A model generated the notes under the pieces. It had not been told where the DNA came from. It was given only the letters and a program-made list of their open reading frames with translations, and made no database searches. DNA of 5,163 nucleotides, taken from assembly GCA_016926135.1 (NCBI GenBank), contig JAFGPH010000061.1, forward strand, positions 1-5,163. Reading direction: 5' to 3'. How positions within the stretch are numbered: the stretch's first letter is position 1; the number at the start of each line of letters is the position of its first letter. The stretch comes from Deltaproteobacteria bacterium. GTDB lineage: Bacteria > Desulfobacterota > DSM-4660 > Desulfatiglandales > HGW-15. This document shows, piece by piece, positions 1-5,163 of the stretch. The position numbers were made by a program, and so were the translations under genes.

Positions 1-497
1 GAGGCCGTGATGGCAAAACCCCTGGGGACCCTGGCTTGGGTCTGTCTCCTGATCTCGCCCAGGTTGGCAAGCTTGCTGCCCACCAGATCGGCCATGGTCT
101 TGTCCACCTCTTCAAGCGGGATCACCAGCGGGCCTTCAAACGCGCCCTCCCGTGACTTCAAATGGGGATTGATCTTCCACTGGATCTCCTTGAACCGTTC
201 AAACAGGACCTCGTACTTCCCGGGGGCCAGCAGGGTCAGGTTCCGCGCGATCTGGAACACGCTCGTGGAAACGCCGGTGCACCGGGACCGCACAAAGGCC
301 ATGCCGAACGGCCACGTCCCTTTCAGGGCTTCGTCCATCTCCGCCATGATGGCCAGGGCCTTGTTGTTGGCGTTCAGCAGAAGCTTGAACTGGTGATAAC
401 GGTCCCTAAAGGCGATCCGAAGGGCCTCCGCATCATAACTCTCGGCACCCTGCCTGCGCAGAAAGACCCTCTTCAAAAAATCAAGTACCGCCGTCAT
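1..497 (-). CDS. PEP synthase / pyruvate phosphate dikinase-like protein, N-terminal part (partial at left edge)
   Basis: The minus frame stays open from an ATG at 497 to the window edge (165 codons seen). An in-frame TGA lies 9 bases before the ATG, and GAGG sits 7 bases upstream, which fixes the start. Residues 139-150 (VGSKLANLGEIR) and 157-165 (VPRGFAITA) match the opening of the PEP/pyruvate-binding (ATP-grasp) domain of PEP synthase and pyruvate phosphate dikinase, which interconvert pyruvate and PEP through a phosphohistidine in the cytoplasm. Unlike ordinary PpsA, where this motif lies near the N-terminus, about 135 mostly helical, charged residues precede it (for example FRDRYHQFKLLLNANN near 30-45). 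The phosphohistidine and PEP-utilising C-terminal domains, if present, lie outside the window, so catalytic competence cannot be judged. The gene follows the two-helix membrane protein after 236 bases with an inverted repeat, so co-transcription is uncertain. Family is fairly sure; exact reaction is not. Confidence 0.8.
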   Translation of the reverse strand, partial: MTAVLDFLKRVFLRRQGAESYDAEALRIAFRDRYHQFKLLLNANNKALAIMAEMDEALKGTWPFGMAFVRSRCTGVSTSVFQIARNLTLLAPGKYEVLFERFKEIQWKINPHLKSREGAFEGPLVIPLEEVDKTMADLVGSKLANLGEIRRQTQARVPRGFAITA

Positions 498-639
498 AAG
501 ACGCCCTCACGGGGTGGGAGTCGTAGAAGAAAGGGCGGAATGACAAAAGGCCAAGGGGTTGGACCAAATCTGCCCCTCAGCCTCTTTCTCTTCTAAGGTG
601 CCAACACTCACCACCAGTATGGTGAAAGAACCCAAGGTG

Positions 640-734
640 GCAGGTTGCCGAAAAGCGCTCAGAAAGCAAGTTGAGCTTGCGAAATCCCGCTTTGCGAGGG
701 CAACGCCGCAGATGATTGTTTTTCGGCAACCTGC
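640..734. repeat. 95-base inverted-repeat element (MITE-like or large intercistronic stem-loop)
   Basis: Two perfect 15-base inverted arms, GCAGGTTGCCGAAAA (640-654) and TTTTCGGCAACCTGC (720-734), enclose 65 bases. The interior has its own small hairpin, GCAAG/CTTGC at 666-670 and 676-680, and a further pairing option of AAAGC (663-667) with GCTTT (689-693). The right arm ends at base 734, which is the last base of the TAG stop of the upstream membrane-protein gene, so the element starts exactly where that gene ends. No transposase is encoded. Such short elements with terminal inverted repeats are typical of non-autonomous mobile repeats, and the sequence resembles dispersed repeats I associate with deltaproteobacterial genomes, but that is recollection. 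In RNA the arms could form a stem protecting the upstream mRNA 3' end. No T-run follows on the minus strand, so it is not a classic terminator. Confidence 0.7.
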
Positions 735-1420
735 TAGTGCGCCAGCTTGAGCCCCCATCCCTCAAACATGAAGAGAATGGAAAAGCCATACCACAGGGTA
801 TAGATCACATAGAAGACCAGCGAGAAGACCACGGTGCCCCAGCGATCCCCGATGCTCTGGGGTTCGACCCCATAATAGTTGTAAGAGCACTCGATCGCCT
901 TCTTCTCCACGAGGGACACCACCTTGGCTTCATTGAACTTCTTTTGTTTCTTCAGGCTCCTGTCGATCTCTTCCATGGCCTTCCACCAGTTGTAGAGTGC
1001 CCTCTTCTCTTCATACCCGTACTTGCCTGCCACCGTCTTGCCGTCGTTCCTGTACATGGCGTCGGCGTCGGAGAGGGCGTTTTCCAGGATCTTTCCCAGG
1101 TCGCCGGTCACCTTCAATTGCGCCTCGGTCACGATCGCCTCCGCACCCCCTTTTCTGAAGAGGAGGGCGGTCTGCTCCGCCTGTTTCTGGCTGGCCATCT
1201 TCAGGTCCACCGTAACGGACTTCCCCTTGAACAAGTCGCTCTCTCCCTTGACCTTGGGGATGTAGTAGGCCGATCCCTTGGAAATGGAGTTGTAGAGATT
1301 GTCCAGGTAGTCCAGCCCGTTCTTGCCGTCAAAGACAGGCAGGAAGAAGAAAACGAGAACCACCACAAAGCCGATCATCAAACCCAGGCCCAGGAAAAAT
1401 TCATTCTTTTTCTCAATCAT
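734..1420 (-). CDS. Unrecognised membrane-anchored protein with two terminal transmembrane helices
   Basis: This 228-residue protein is not one I can assign to a named family. A hydrophobic helix at about 9-28 follows a short charged N-terminus (MIEKKNEF), and a second, aromatic-rich helix spans about 195-219. Between them lie about 165 hydrophilic, lysine-rich residues with helical character around 74-90 and 136-175, and no obvious catalytic motif. A single Cys178 is present and no CxxC or haem motif. The simplest topology has both ends in the cytoplasm and the middle domain in the periplasm. The ATG lies two bases after the permease stop, and its ribosome-binding site (GGAGG, 7-base spacing) is inside the permease's last codons, so the two are very likely translated together. 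That context suggests an accessory or substrate-facing subunit of the permease, which is inference. The stop codon touches the inverted-repeat element. Confidence 0.85.
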   Translation of the reverse strand: MIEKKNEFFLGLGLMIGFVVVLVFFFLPVFDGKNGLDYLDNLYNSISKGSAYYIPKVKGESDLFKGKSVTVDLKMASQKQAEQTALLFRKGGAEAIVTEAQLKVTGDLGKILENALSDADAMYRNDGKTVAGKYGYEEKRALYNWWKAMEEIDRSLKKQKKFNEAKVVSLVEKKAIECSYNYYGVEPQSIGDRWGTVVFSLVFYVIYTLWYGFSILFMFEGWGLKLAH

Positions 1421-1422
1421 GG

Positions 1423-2760
1423 CTATGCCTCCTCACCCCTCAGGACTCGAATATTCTTGAGGAAGGTGCCGATCACCCAGATCCCGAACACGCCCACCAC
1501 CAGGAAAAAGGCCACCACGCCGATACCGTCCAGTACCGAGCATAGCTGTGGAGACAGGGGGATGAATTCCATCTCCGCCAGTTTTCCCGGAAGCGCGAAG
1601 ATTCGGTTCACGAACCCGGCCAACACCGCCATGGCGTAAAAGCCTCGGATGGTGATCCCCTTCACCACTTTGGTCACCATGGCCCCGATCTGGATCCCCA
1701 CGAGGGAACCCAGGAGCATTCCCATGGCCAGAGTGTAGAAGATGAAACCGAAGACGGCATACTGGCTGATGGCCGCGTAACCGGCCGTGAAGATGATCTG
1801 GAAGATGTCGGTTCCCACCGTGGTCATGGAGGAGACGCCCAGCACATAGACGAAGATGGGGAAGGTGAGGAACCCGCCGCCGACCCCCATGATGCCTGCG
1901 GTGAGACCCACCAGGGCGCCGCTCAGCACCAGGAAGATCCATGAGATGCTGCGGCCCCCCGGAGTGAAGTCATGGTCGAAGCGTACCAGCGGAGGCAGTT
2001 TGAAGGCCTGGATCTTCCTGGGCAGGTTGCCGATGTCCGCCCCTTCGTCCTTTCCCCCGTGAGCGCCCTGGCCCGCCCCGTGGAAATCCTTTGCCTTCTT
2101 TTCCGCCCTTCTCGCGCCCAGGAAATCCATAAGGGCATAACAACCCAGAAAGCCGAGCATGAGGGCGTAGATGGTGGTGATAAAGGCATCACTCAGGACG
2201 GGATTGATCTCATAGAGGAAGCGGTTCAACAACCCCCCGACCGTTGCCCCGATGACGGCGCCGATGATGAATACGACGGCCAGGGGCACCGAGACATTCC
2301 CCAGCTTTCGGTGGATCACGCTCCCCATGATGGCCTTGGCGAAAATGTGAAAGAGGTCCGTCCCGACCGCAAGGATCCCCTTGATGCCGGCGCTCATGAG
2401 GGCAGGGGCGATGACGAACCCGCCGCCCGCGCCGATGCAGCCCGTGATGAGCCCTGCAATGATCCCGATGAGGATGGAGGCCACGAATATGCCGGTGGAA
2501 TAGAAAGCCGGACTGTAAGCCTTCTTGCCCCCGAGAAGGGAGGGCAGGGTTTCACCCAGAGACTCTGCAAAGACCACCCCCCCCAGCAGGATGGGAACGG
2601 TCAAGAGGAGCAGCAAGAGCATACGCCTCTTATCCCGGAAAATGGTGTTGGACACATCGATTTCCCATTGTGCGTGCGCCCTTGCACCCGCCATCATGAA
2701 CCCTCCCCACTCTCTCATGAAACCCATGGTTTTCCCGTTCCTCCCTGTTCGTATTTTCAT
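1423..2760 (-). CDS. TauE/SafE-family membrane permease (probable sulfur-anion or organic-anion transporter)
   Basis: This 445-residue polytopic membrane protein carries the duplicated core of the TauE/SafE (former DUF81) family. Repeat 1 has GAGGGF at 110-115 and VGTDLF at 132-137; repeat 2 has GVGGGF at 292-297 and VGTDIF at 315-320. Hydrophobic helices lie near 47-65, 87-107, 157-178, 192-213, 274-290, 319-362, 371-389 and 411-435. A hydrophilic loop at about 214-272 with Gly/His-rich stretch FHGAGQGAHGG joins the halves. Family members move sulfite, sulfonates or related anions across the inner membrane; the substrate and direction here cannot be read from sequence. The start at 2760 overlaps the upstream receiver's TGA (ATGA) and has GGGAG 7 bases upstream. 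Later Met codons at 2727 and 2718 are alternatives, the first with GGAGG 12 bases away. The roughly 46-residue cytoplasmic N-terminus (AGARAHAQWE near 24-33) is longer than in minimal TauE proteins. Confidence 0.9.
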   Translation of the reverse strand: MKIRTGRNGKTMGFMREWGGFMMAGARAHAQWEIDVSNTIFRDKRRMLLLLLLTVPILLGGVVFAESLGETLPSLLGGKKAYSPAFYSTGIFVASILIGIIAGLITGCIGAGGGFVIAPALMSAGIKGILAVGTDLFHIFAKAIMGSVIHRKLGNVSVPLAVVFIIGAVIGATVGGLLNRFLYEINPVLSDAFITTIYALMLGFLGCYALMDFLGARRAEKKAKDFHGAGQGAHGGKDEGADIGNLPRKIQAFKLPPLVRFDHDFTPGGRSISWIFLVLSGALVGLTAGIMGVGGGFLTFPIFVYVLGVSSMTTVGTDIFQIIFTAGYAAISQYAVFGFIFYTLAMGMLLGSLVGIQIGAMVTKVVKGITIRGFYAMAVLAGFVNRIFALPGKLAEMEFIPLSPQLCSVLDGIGVVAFFLVVGVFGIWVIGTFLKNIRVLRGEEA

Positions 2761-3167
2761 CCAATCTCTCCCATCTTTTGGATCTTCTCCGCCTGGATGG
2801 CCTTCTTCTTATAGGCATCCTGGAGCTTGTAGAGAAGTTCATCCATGTTGACGGGTTTCATCAGGTAGTCAAAGGCGCCCGCCTCCATCCCTTCAATGGC
2901 CACCTCCAGGCTTGCGTGGCCCGTGAGCATAATGACCTCCACCAGGGGATGGCGGCCCTTGATCGCTCTCAGGGTCTCAATACCGTCCATATCGGGCATC
3001 TTCACATCCAGAACGACCACGTCGGCAGGTCTTTCGTCCAGGAAATTCAAGGCCTCCTGCCCGCTCCCCGCCCCGGAAGCCGCTGCCCCCCGCAAGTTCA
3101 GCCTTTTCACAAGGGTATTTACGAATTCCTCTTCGTCATCTACAACGAGCACGCGAAAGGATTCCAA
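2757..3167 (-). CDS. Stand-alone receiver-domain response regulator (second of a tandem pair)
   Basis: This 136-residue cytoplasmic protein is a single CheY-like receiver. The acidic pocket is D10/D11, the phospho-acceptor is D54 in VVLDVKMPDMDG, the switch threonine is T82 in LTGHAS, and the conserved lysine is K104 in LMKPV. After the receiver only a short lysine-rich helix (about 119-133) remains, with no DNA-binding, enzymatic or other output domain. The start is TTG at 3167, chosen because GGAGGTGAT lies 9 bases upstream and because the resulting N-terminus (MESFRVLVVDDE) aligns with that of the other receiver (MDSFRVLIVDDE). An ATG at 3174 is out of frame. The stop overlaps the permease start by four bases (ATGA), so translation is probably coupled and the receiver may act on the permease. 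It is about 60 percent identical by eye to the receiver at 3392-3850, indicating duplication. The kinase partner is inferred from proximity. Confidence 0.93.
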   Translation of the reverse strand: MESFRVLVVDDEEEFVNTLVKRLNLRGAAASGAGSGQEALNFLDERPADVVVLDVKMPDMDGIETLRAIKGRHPLVEVIMLTGHASLEVAIEGMEAGAFDYLMKPVNMDELLYKLQDAYKKKAIQAEKIQKMGEIG

Positions 3168-3172
3168 AGGGC

Positions 3173-3181
3173 ATCACCTCC
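3173..3181 (-). promoter_or_regulatory. Strong ribosome-binding site that fixes the TTG start of the second receiver
   Basis: On the minus strand the sequence reads GGAGGTGAT, a nine-base match to the 16S rRNA anti-Shine-Dalgarno region. The GGAGG core ends 9 bases before TTG at 3167. The ATG that overlaps this site (3172-3174) opens a different frame that reaches a stop after 12 residues and is too close to the core to be used well. Confidence 0.75.
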
Positions 3182-3197
3182 CTGATTCGGTTCACAC

Positions 3198-3242
3198 TCA
3201 TCCCGGGATTTTTCCCCTTGTTGGTCGAAAGCCACCCCCCAT
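3198..3242 (-). CDS. Possible 14-residue leader ORF upstream of the second receiver
   Basis: On the minus strand AAGGAGG (3252-3258) stands 9 bases before an ATG at 3242, which opens a 14-codon frame ending in TGA at 3198-3200. The peptide reads MGGGFRPTRGKIPG. The ribosome-binding site lies in the loop of the leader hairpin, and the second to fourth codons form its 3' arm, so a ribosome initiating here would open the stem. The stop falls 16 bases before the receiver's ribosome-binding site. Evidence is only the excellent initiation signal and position downstream of a good promoter; the peptide has no recognisable family and chance is a real alternative. Confidence 0.3.
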   Translation of the reverse strand: MGGGFRPTRGKIPG

Positions 3243-3267
3243 ATTCCTGGGCCTCCTTGGGGGTGGC
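3231..3267 (-). promoter_or_regulatory. GC-rich hairpin in the mRNA leader of the second receiver-permease operon
   Basis: GCCACCCCC (3231-3239) and GGGGGTGGC (3259-3267) form a perfect 9-base-pair stem with a 19-base loop. On the minus (transcribed) strand the loop displays AAGGAGG and most of an ATG. It lies between the predicted promoter and the receiver start, so it would be in the 5' untranslated region. No T-run follows, so it is not a normal terminator. A role in leader translation or mRNA stability is inference. Confidence 0.5.
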
Positions 3268-3291
3268 ATAGTCAATGGGCAGGAGCGGTTT

Positions 3292-3320
3292 TTTATATCT
3301 CTATTCAGCCTGTTTGCCAA
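3292..3320 (-). promoter_or_regulatory. Predicted sigma70-type promoter for the second receiver-permease-membrane protein operon
   Basis: On the minus strand TTGGCA (3315-3320, five of six bases of the -35 consensus) is followed after exactly 17 bases by TATAAA (3292-3297, five of six of the -10 consensus). Transcription would start near 3285, giving a leader of about 117 bases before the TTG start at 3167. The AT-rich -10 stands out in an otherwise GC-rich region. It sits in the 224-base gap between the two receivers, so the downstream genes can be expressed independently of the kinase and first receiver. Confidence 0.6.
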
Positions 3321-3391
3321 GTTCTATTTGCCCCCGGTACTGCGAACCCGTTCTCGCCGCCGCGGAAACCCGGTCACGGAATCCCGCGACT

Positions 3392-3850
3392 TCATTTTTC
3401 CTTCTCCTGGTCAAAGACCCTCCCCGGAAACCGCATCAGATCCCTGATCTTGGCCTTGCGGATCTTCTGCTCGTGGCTGTCCTTCTTTTCAAAGGCCTGG
3501 GCCAGCTTGACCATGAGGTCCTCAAGGGACACGGGCTTCAGCAGGTAGTCAAAGGCCCCCAGTTTCATACCCTCGATACTGGTCTCGACCGAAGCGTGGC
3601 CGGTCAAAAGGATGACTTCTGCAAGGGGCTGGATCTTCTTCATTTCCCTCAGGGTCTCGATTCCATCCATGCCGCCGGGCATCTTGATGTCCAGCACGAC
3701 CACGTCGAAGAGCCTTTTCTTCATGGTCTCCAGTGCCTCCTCGCCGCTCAGGACCCCCTCTGCCTCGATGTCCCTTTTGGCCAGCCGGTTCACGGTCGTC
3801 TCCACAAAGGGCTGCTCATCATCCACGATCAACACTCTGAAGGAATCCAT
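3392..3850 (-). CDS. Stand-alone receiver-domain response regulator (first of a tandem pair)
   Basis: This 152-residue cytoplasmic protein is a single CheY-like receiver. Visible residues are the acidic pair D10/D11, phospho-acceptor D54 in VVLDIKMPGGMDG, T83 in LTGHAS and K105 in LLKPV. It has one extra glycine after the phosphorylation site compared with the second receiver. A basic, charged tail (about 122-152) extends past the receiver but is too short for a known output domain. The start at 3850 is chosen because GGAGGTGAAC directly precedes it (GGAGG at 5-base spacing) and because it leaves a clean 49-base gap after the kinase stop. A longer frame from 3940 would overlap the kinase gene and add 30 residues absent from the paralogue. 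Its position just after the histidine kinase makes it the likely direct phosphorylation target; the downstream partner is unknown. Confidence 0.93.
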   Translation of the reverse strand: MDSFRVLIVDDEQPFVETTVNRLAKRDIEAEGVLSGEEALETMKKRLFDVVVLDIKMPGGMDGIETLREMKKIQPLAEVILLTGHASVETSIEGMKLGAFDYLLKPVSLEDLMVKLAQAFEKKDSHEQKIRKAKIRDLMRFPGRVFDQEKEK

Positions 3851-3860
3851 GTTCACCTCC
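3851..3860 (-). promoter_or_regulatory. Ribosome-binding site that fixes the start of the first receiver
   Basis: The minus strand reads GGAGGTGAAC immediately before ATG at 3850, with the GGAGG core 5 bases away. This favours 3850 over the upstream in-frame ATG at 3940, which lies inside the kinase coding region. Confidence 0.7.
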
Positions 3861-3899
3861 TCGTCAAAGGGGACTCGCCCCGTTTGGAAAGACATCCTC

Positions 3900-5163
3900 C
3901 TAACTCGCTTCCGGAACCATGATCGGGATCCGGACGGCAAAGTTGGTGCCTTCGCCCTCCCCGCTGGTAAAGCTGATCGATCCCCCCAGGTTCCTCATGA
4001 TATTGTAACTGACCCACAGACCGAGGCCCGTGCCCTTTCCCACCTCCTTGGTCGTGAAGAAAGGCTCGAAAAGGTTCTTCCGTCGTTCCTCGGGAATCCC
4101 CGGGCCGTTGTCGGCGATGTTCACCACGATCTCCGAGTCCTCTTGTCTGCTCGTGATGACCACAATTCCCTCCTTTCCTATGGCATCGATGCCGTTGGAG
4201 ATCAGGTTAAAGAAGACCTGCTGGAGTTCGGACTGGCTGCTCGCGATGATCGGGAGATCCGGGGTCAGGTCCGTTTGAATGGCGATGTTATTCGTGCGGG
4301 CGTAGTTCTCCAAAAGATCCACGGTCCGTCGCACGGTCTCGTTGATATCCACCCTTTCCTGATGCGGTTCCATCTTGCGGGCATACCCGAGCATGTTGTG
4401 GACCACCTTCCGCATCCGTTCCACATATTCATCGATGGTCTTGAGGGACTTTTCATATTCCGCCAGGTTCTTCACATGCCCCGGCTCCTCCTCTGCAAGG
4501 AGATCCTCCATCCACCCTGTCTTCTGCAGGATGACCGCCAGGGGGTTGTTGATCTCATGGGCCACGCTGGCGGACATCTTGCCCAGCGCGGCCAGCTTGT
4601 CGGAGTGGACAAGCTGTGCGTTCAGCCGATTCATATCTTCGTCCGCCTGTCTGAGGCGGCCCACGGCCGAACGGGTCGTGAAAACGGTGGTGAAGATGAT
4701 GGCCAGGACCCCCACCGCAAAGACAGCGATTTCCACCTCCTGGGTGGCAATGAGGCTCGACATCTCGCCGGCCAGGCTCTCGCTGATCACCAGGAGCCAC
4801 TTGTCTCCCTTCACCCAGCATCCGGCGTAGAGGACCCTTTGGCCATGTTCATTCCTGGCCTCGATAACCGTCGTCCGGCCCCCGAAAAGGCTGGGCTCCA
4901 GGCCAGCCTTCCCCAAGATCTCTCCACCGAATCGGGGTCGCGTTTGGTACAAGCCCGCCTTGTTGATCACGAAGGCATCGCCCGTCCTGCCCACCTGAGC
5001 GGCGCGCACGATCTCCGCGAAGACCTCCGAGTCCACTGTTGTGCGCATGATCCAGCTGTTTCCGTCCTCCTGCCTCCGCACGGCGATGATGAAGTGGGGG
5101 GACTGTCGGTATCCCATATAGACATCGCTGACGTATGCCCCCCGATTCATGACTTCCCCGAAC
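3900..5163 (-). CDS. Cache-domain membrane sensor histidine kinase (partial, N-terminus beyond right edge)
   Basis: The frame is open to the window edge. Numbering from the first visible ATG (5150), residues 1-125 look like the membrane-proximal part of a double-Cache sensor ([15 protein letters not shown] at 6-20, [14 protein letters not shown] at 57-70). A transmembrane helix spans about 139-158 and a coiled signalling helix about 163-184. The HisKA dimerisation domain has H198 in [10 protein letters not shown] as phospho-acceptor. The HATPase domain shows N315/N319 (N box), DNGPGIP 347-353, FEPFFTTK 361-368 and GKGTGLGL 371-378, so all kinase motifs are intact. The ATG at 5150 is probably internal: the four codons before it (FGEV) continue a Cache-like sequence, no good ribosome-binding site precedes it, and the first membrane helix would otherwise be missing. 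The ligand is a periplasmic small molecule by family precedent. It ends 49 bases before the first receiver and is its likely phosphodonor. Confidence 0.93.
   Translation of the reverse strand, partial: FGEVMNRGAYVSDVYMGYRQSPHFIIAVRRQEDGNSWIMRTTVDSEVFAEIVRAAQVGRTGDAFVINKAGLYQTRPRFGGEILGKAGLEPSLFGGRTTVIEARNEHGQRVLYAGCWVKGDKWLLVISESLAGEMSSLIATQEVEIAVFAVGVLAIIFTTVFTTRSAVGRLRQADEDMNRLNAQLVHSDKLAALGKMSASVAHEINNPLAVILQKTGWMEDLLAEEEPGHVKNLAEYEKSLKTIDEYVERMRKVVHNMLGYARKMEPHQERVDINETVRRTVDLLENYARTNNIAIQTDLTPDLPIIASSQSELQQVFFNLISNGIDAIGKEGIVVITSRQEDSEIVVNIADNGPGIPEERRKNLFEPFFTTKEVGKGTGLGLWVSYNIMRNLGGSISFTSGEGEGTNFAVRIPIMVPEAS

Noticed and set aside
7..596. Overlapping plus-strand open frames of 129 and 144 codons.
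   Set aside because: They are antisense to the dikinase-like gene, whose minus-strand protein carries the VGSKLANLGEIR and VPRGFAITA motifs.
588..606. A TTGGCAC sequence on the minus strand resembling the -24 half of a sigma54 promoter for the dikinase-like gene.
   Set aside because: The -12 GC element is absent at the required distance, and no activator of the NtrC type is encoded here.
640..734. Integron attC site as an explanation of the inverted repeat.
   Set aside because: The size fits, but the arms lack the RYYYAAC/GTTRRRY core sites in the correct orientation.
507..758. An 83-codon minus-strand frame across the inverted repeat.
   Set aside because: It starts inside the membrane-protein gene in another frame and consists largely of translated repeat sequence, with no ribosome site.
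716..1639. A 307-codon plus-strand open frame.
   Set aside because: It lies opposite the two-helix protein and the permease end, has no ribosome site or recognisable domain, and its composition is that of a mirror frame of GC-rich coding DNA.
1972..2814. A 280-codon plus-strand open frame opposite the permease.
   Set aside because: The minus-strand TauE motifs and membrane helices clearly mark the real gene; the plus-strand product is rich in His, Asp and Pro with no family signal.
3136..3300. A 54-codon minus-strand frame through the leader with protein-like composition (DYATPKEAQEYGGWLS).
   Set aside because: It has no start codon with a ribosome site before its late Met, overlaps the predicted -10 element at its beginning and runs out of frame into the receiver gene. 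A decayed gene fragment is possible but unsupported.
3321..3391. Short GC-rich palindromes (for example CGCGG/CCGCG at 3361-3388) as a terminator after the first receiver.
   Set aside because: The stems are only about five pairs and no T-run follows on the transcribed strand.

Overview
The window reads as one bacterial signalling and membrane-transport locus with every real gene on the minus strand. It is compact, GC-rich, and uses strong GGAGG ribosome-binding sites. A Cache-type histidine kinase, tandem stand-alone receivers, a two-repeat TauE/SafE permease and an N-terminally extended PEP/pyruvate-binding protein in this order resemble loci I associate with sulfate-reducing Desulfobacterota (former Deltaproteobacteria). 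That assignment is inference from gene content; there is no rRNA or other taxonomic marker here.

In transcription order (right to left): (1) 5163-3900, the C-terminal part of a Cache/HisKA/HATPase histidine kinase, cut by the right edge. (2) 3850-3392, a single-domain response regulator. (3) A 224-base gap with a good sigma70-type promoter (3292-3320), a GC-rich leader hairpin (3231-3267) and a possible 14-residue leader ORF. (4) 3167-2757, a second single-domain response regulator, paralogous to the first and starting at TTG. (5) 2760-1423, a TauE/SafE-family permease whose start overlaps the regulator's stop (ATGA). (6) 1420-734, an unrecognised protein with two membrane helices, two bases after the permease. 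(7) A 236-base gap holding a 95-base inverted-repeat element (640-734) that begins in the preceding stop codon. (8) 497-1, the N-terminal part of a PEP-synthase/pyruvate-phosphate-dikinase-like protein, cut by the left edge.

The likely logic is that the membrane kinase senses an extracytoplasmic small molecule and phosphorylates one or both receivers. Neither receiver has an output domain, so the signal must pass to a partner by protein contact or phosphotransfer. The second receiver, the permease and the two-helix protein form a tight, translationally coupled unit, suggesting a regulated transporter for a sulfur oxyanion or organosulfonate, or another small anion. The dikinase-like protein may belong to the same system or be a separate unit beyond the repeat. 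No DNA-binding regulator, tRNA, CRISPR array, transposase gene or convincing rho-independent terminator is visible. The most unusual non-coding elements are the leader of the second receiver and the inverted-repeat element at 640-734.
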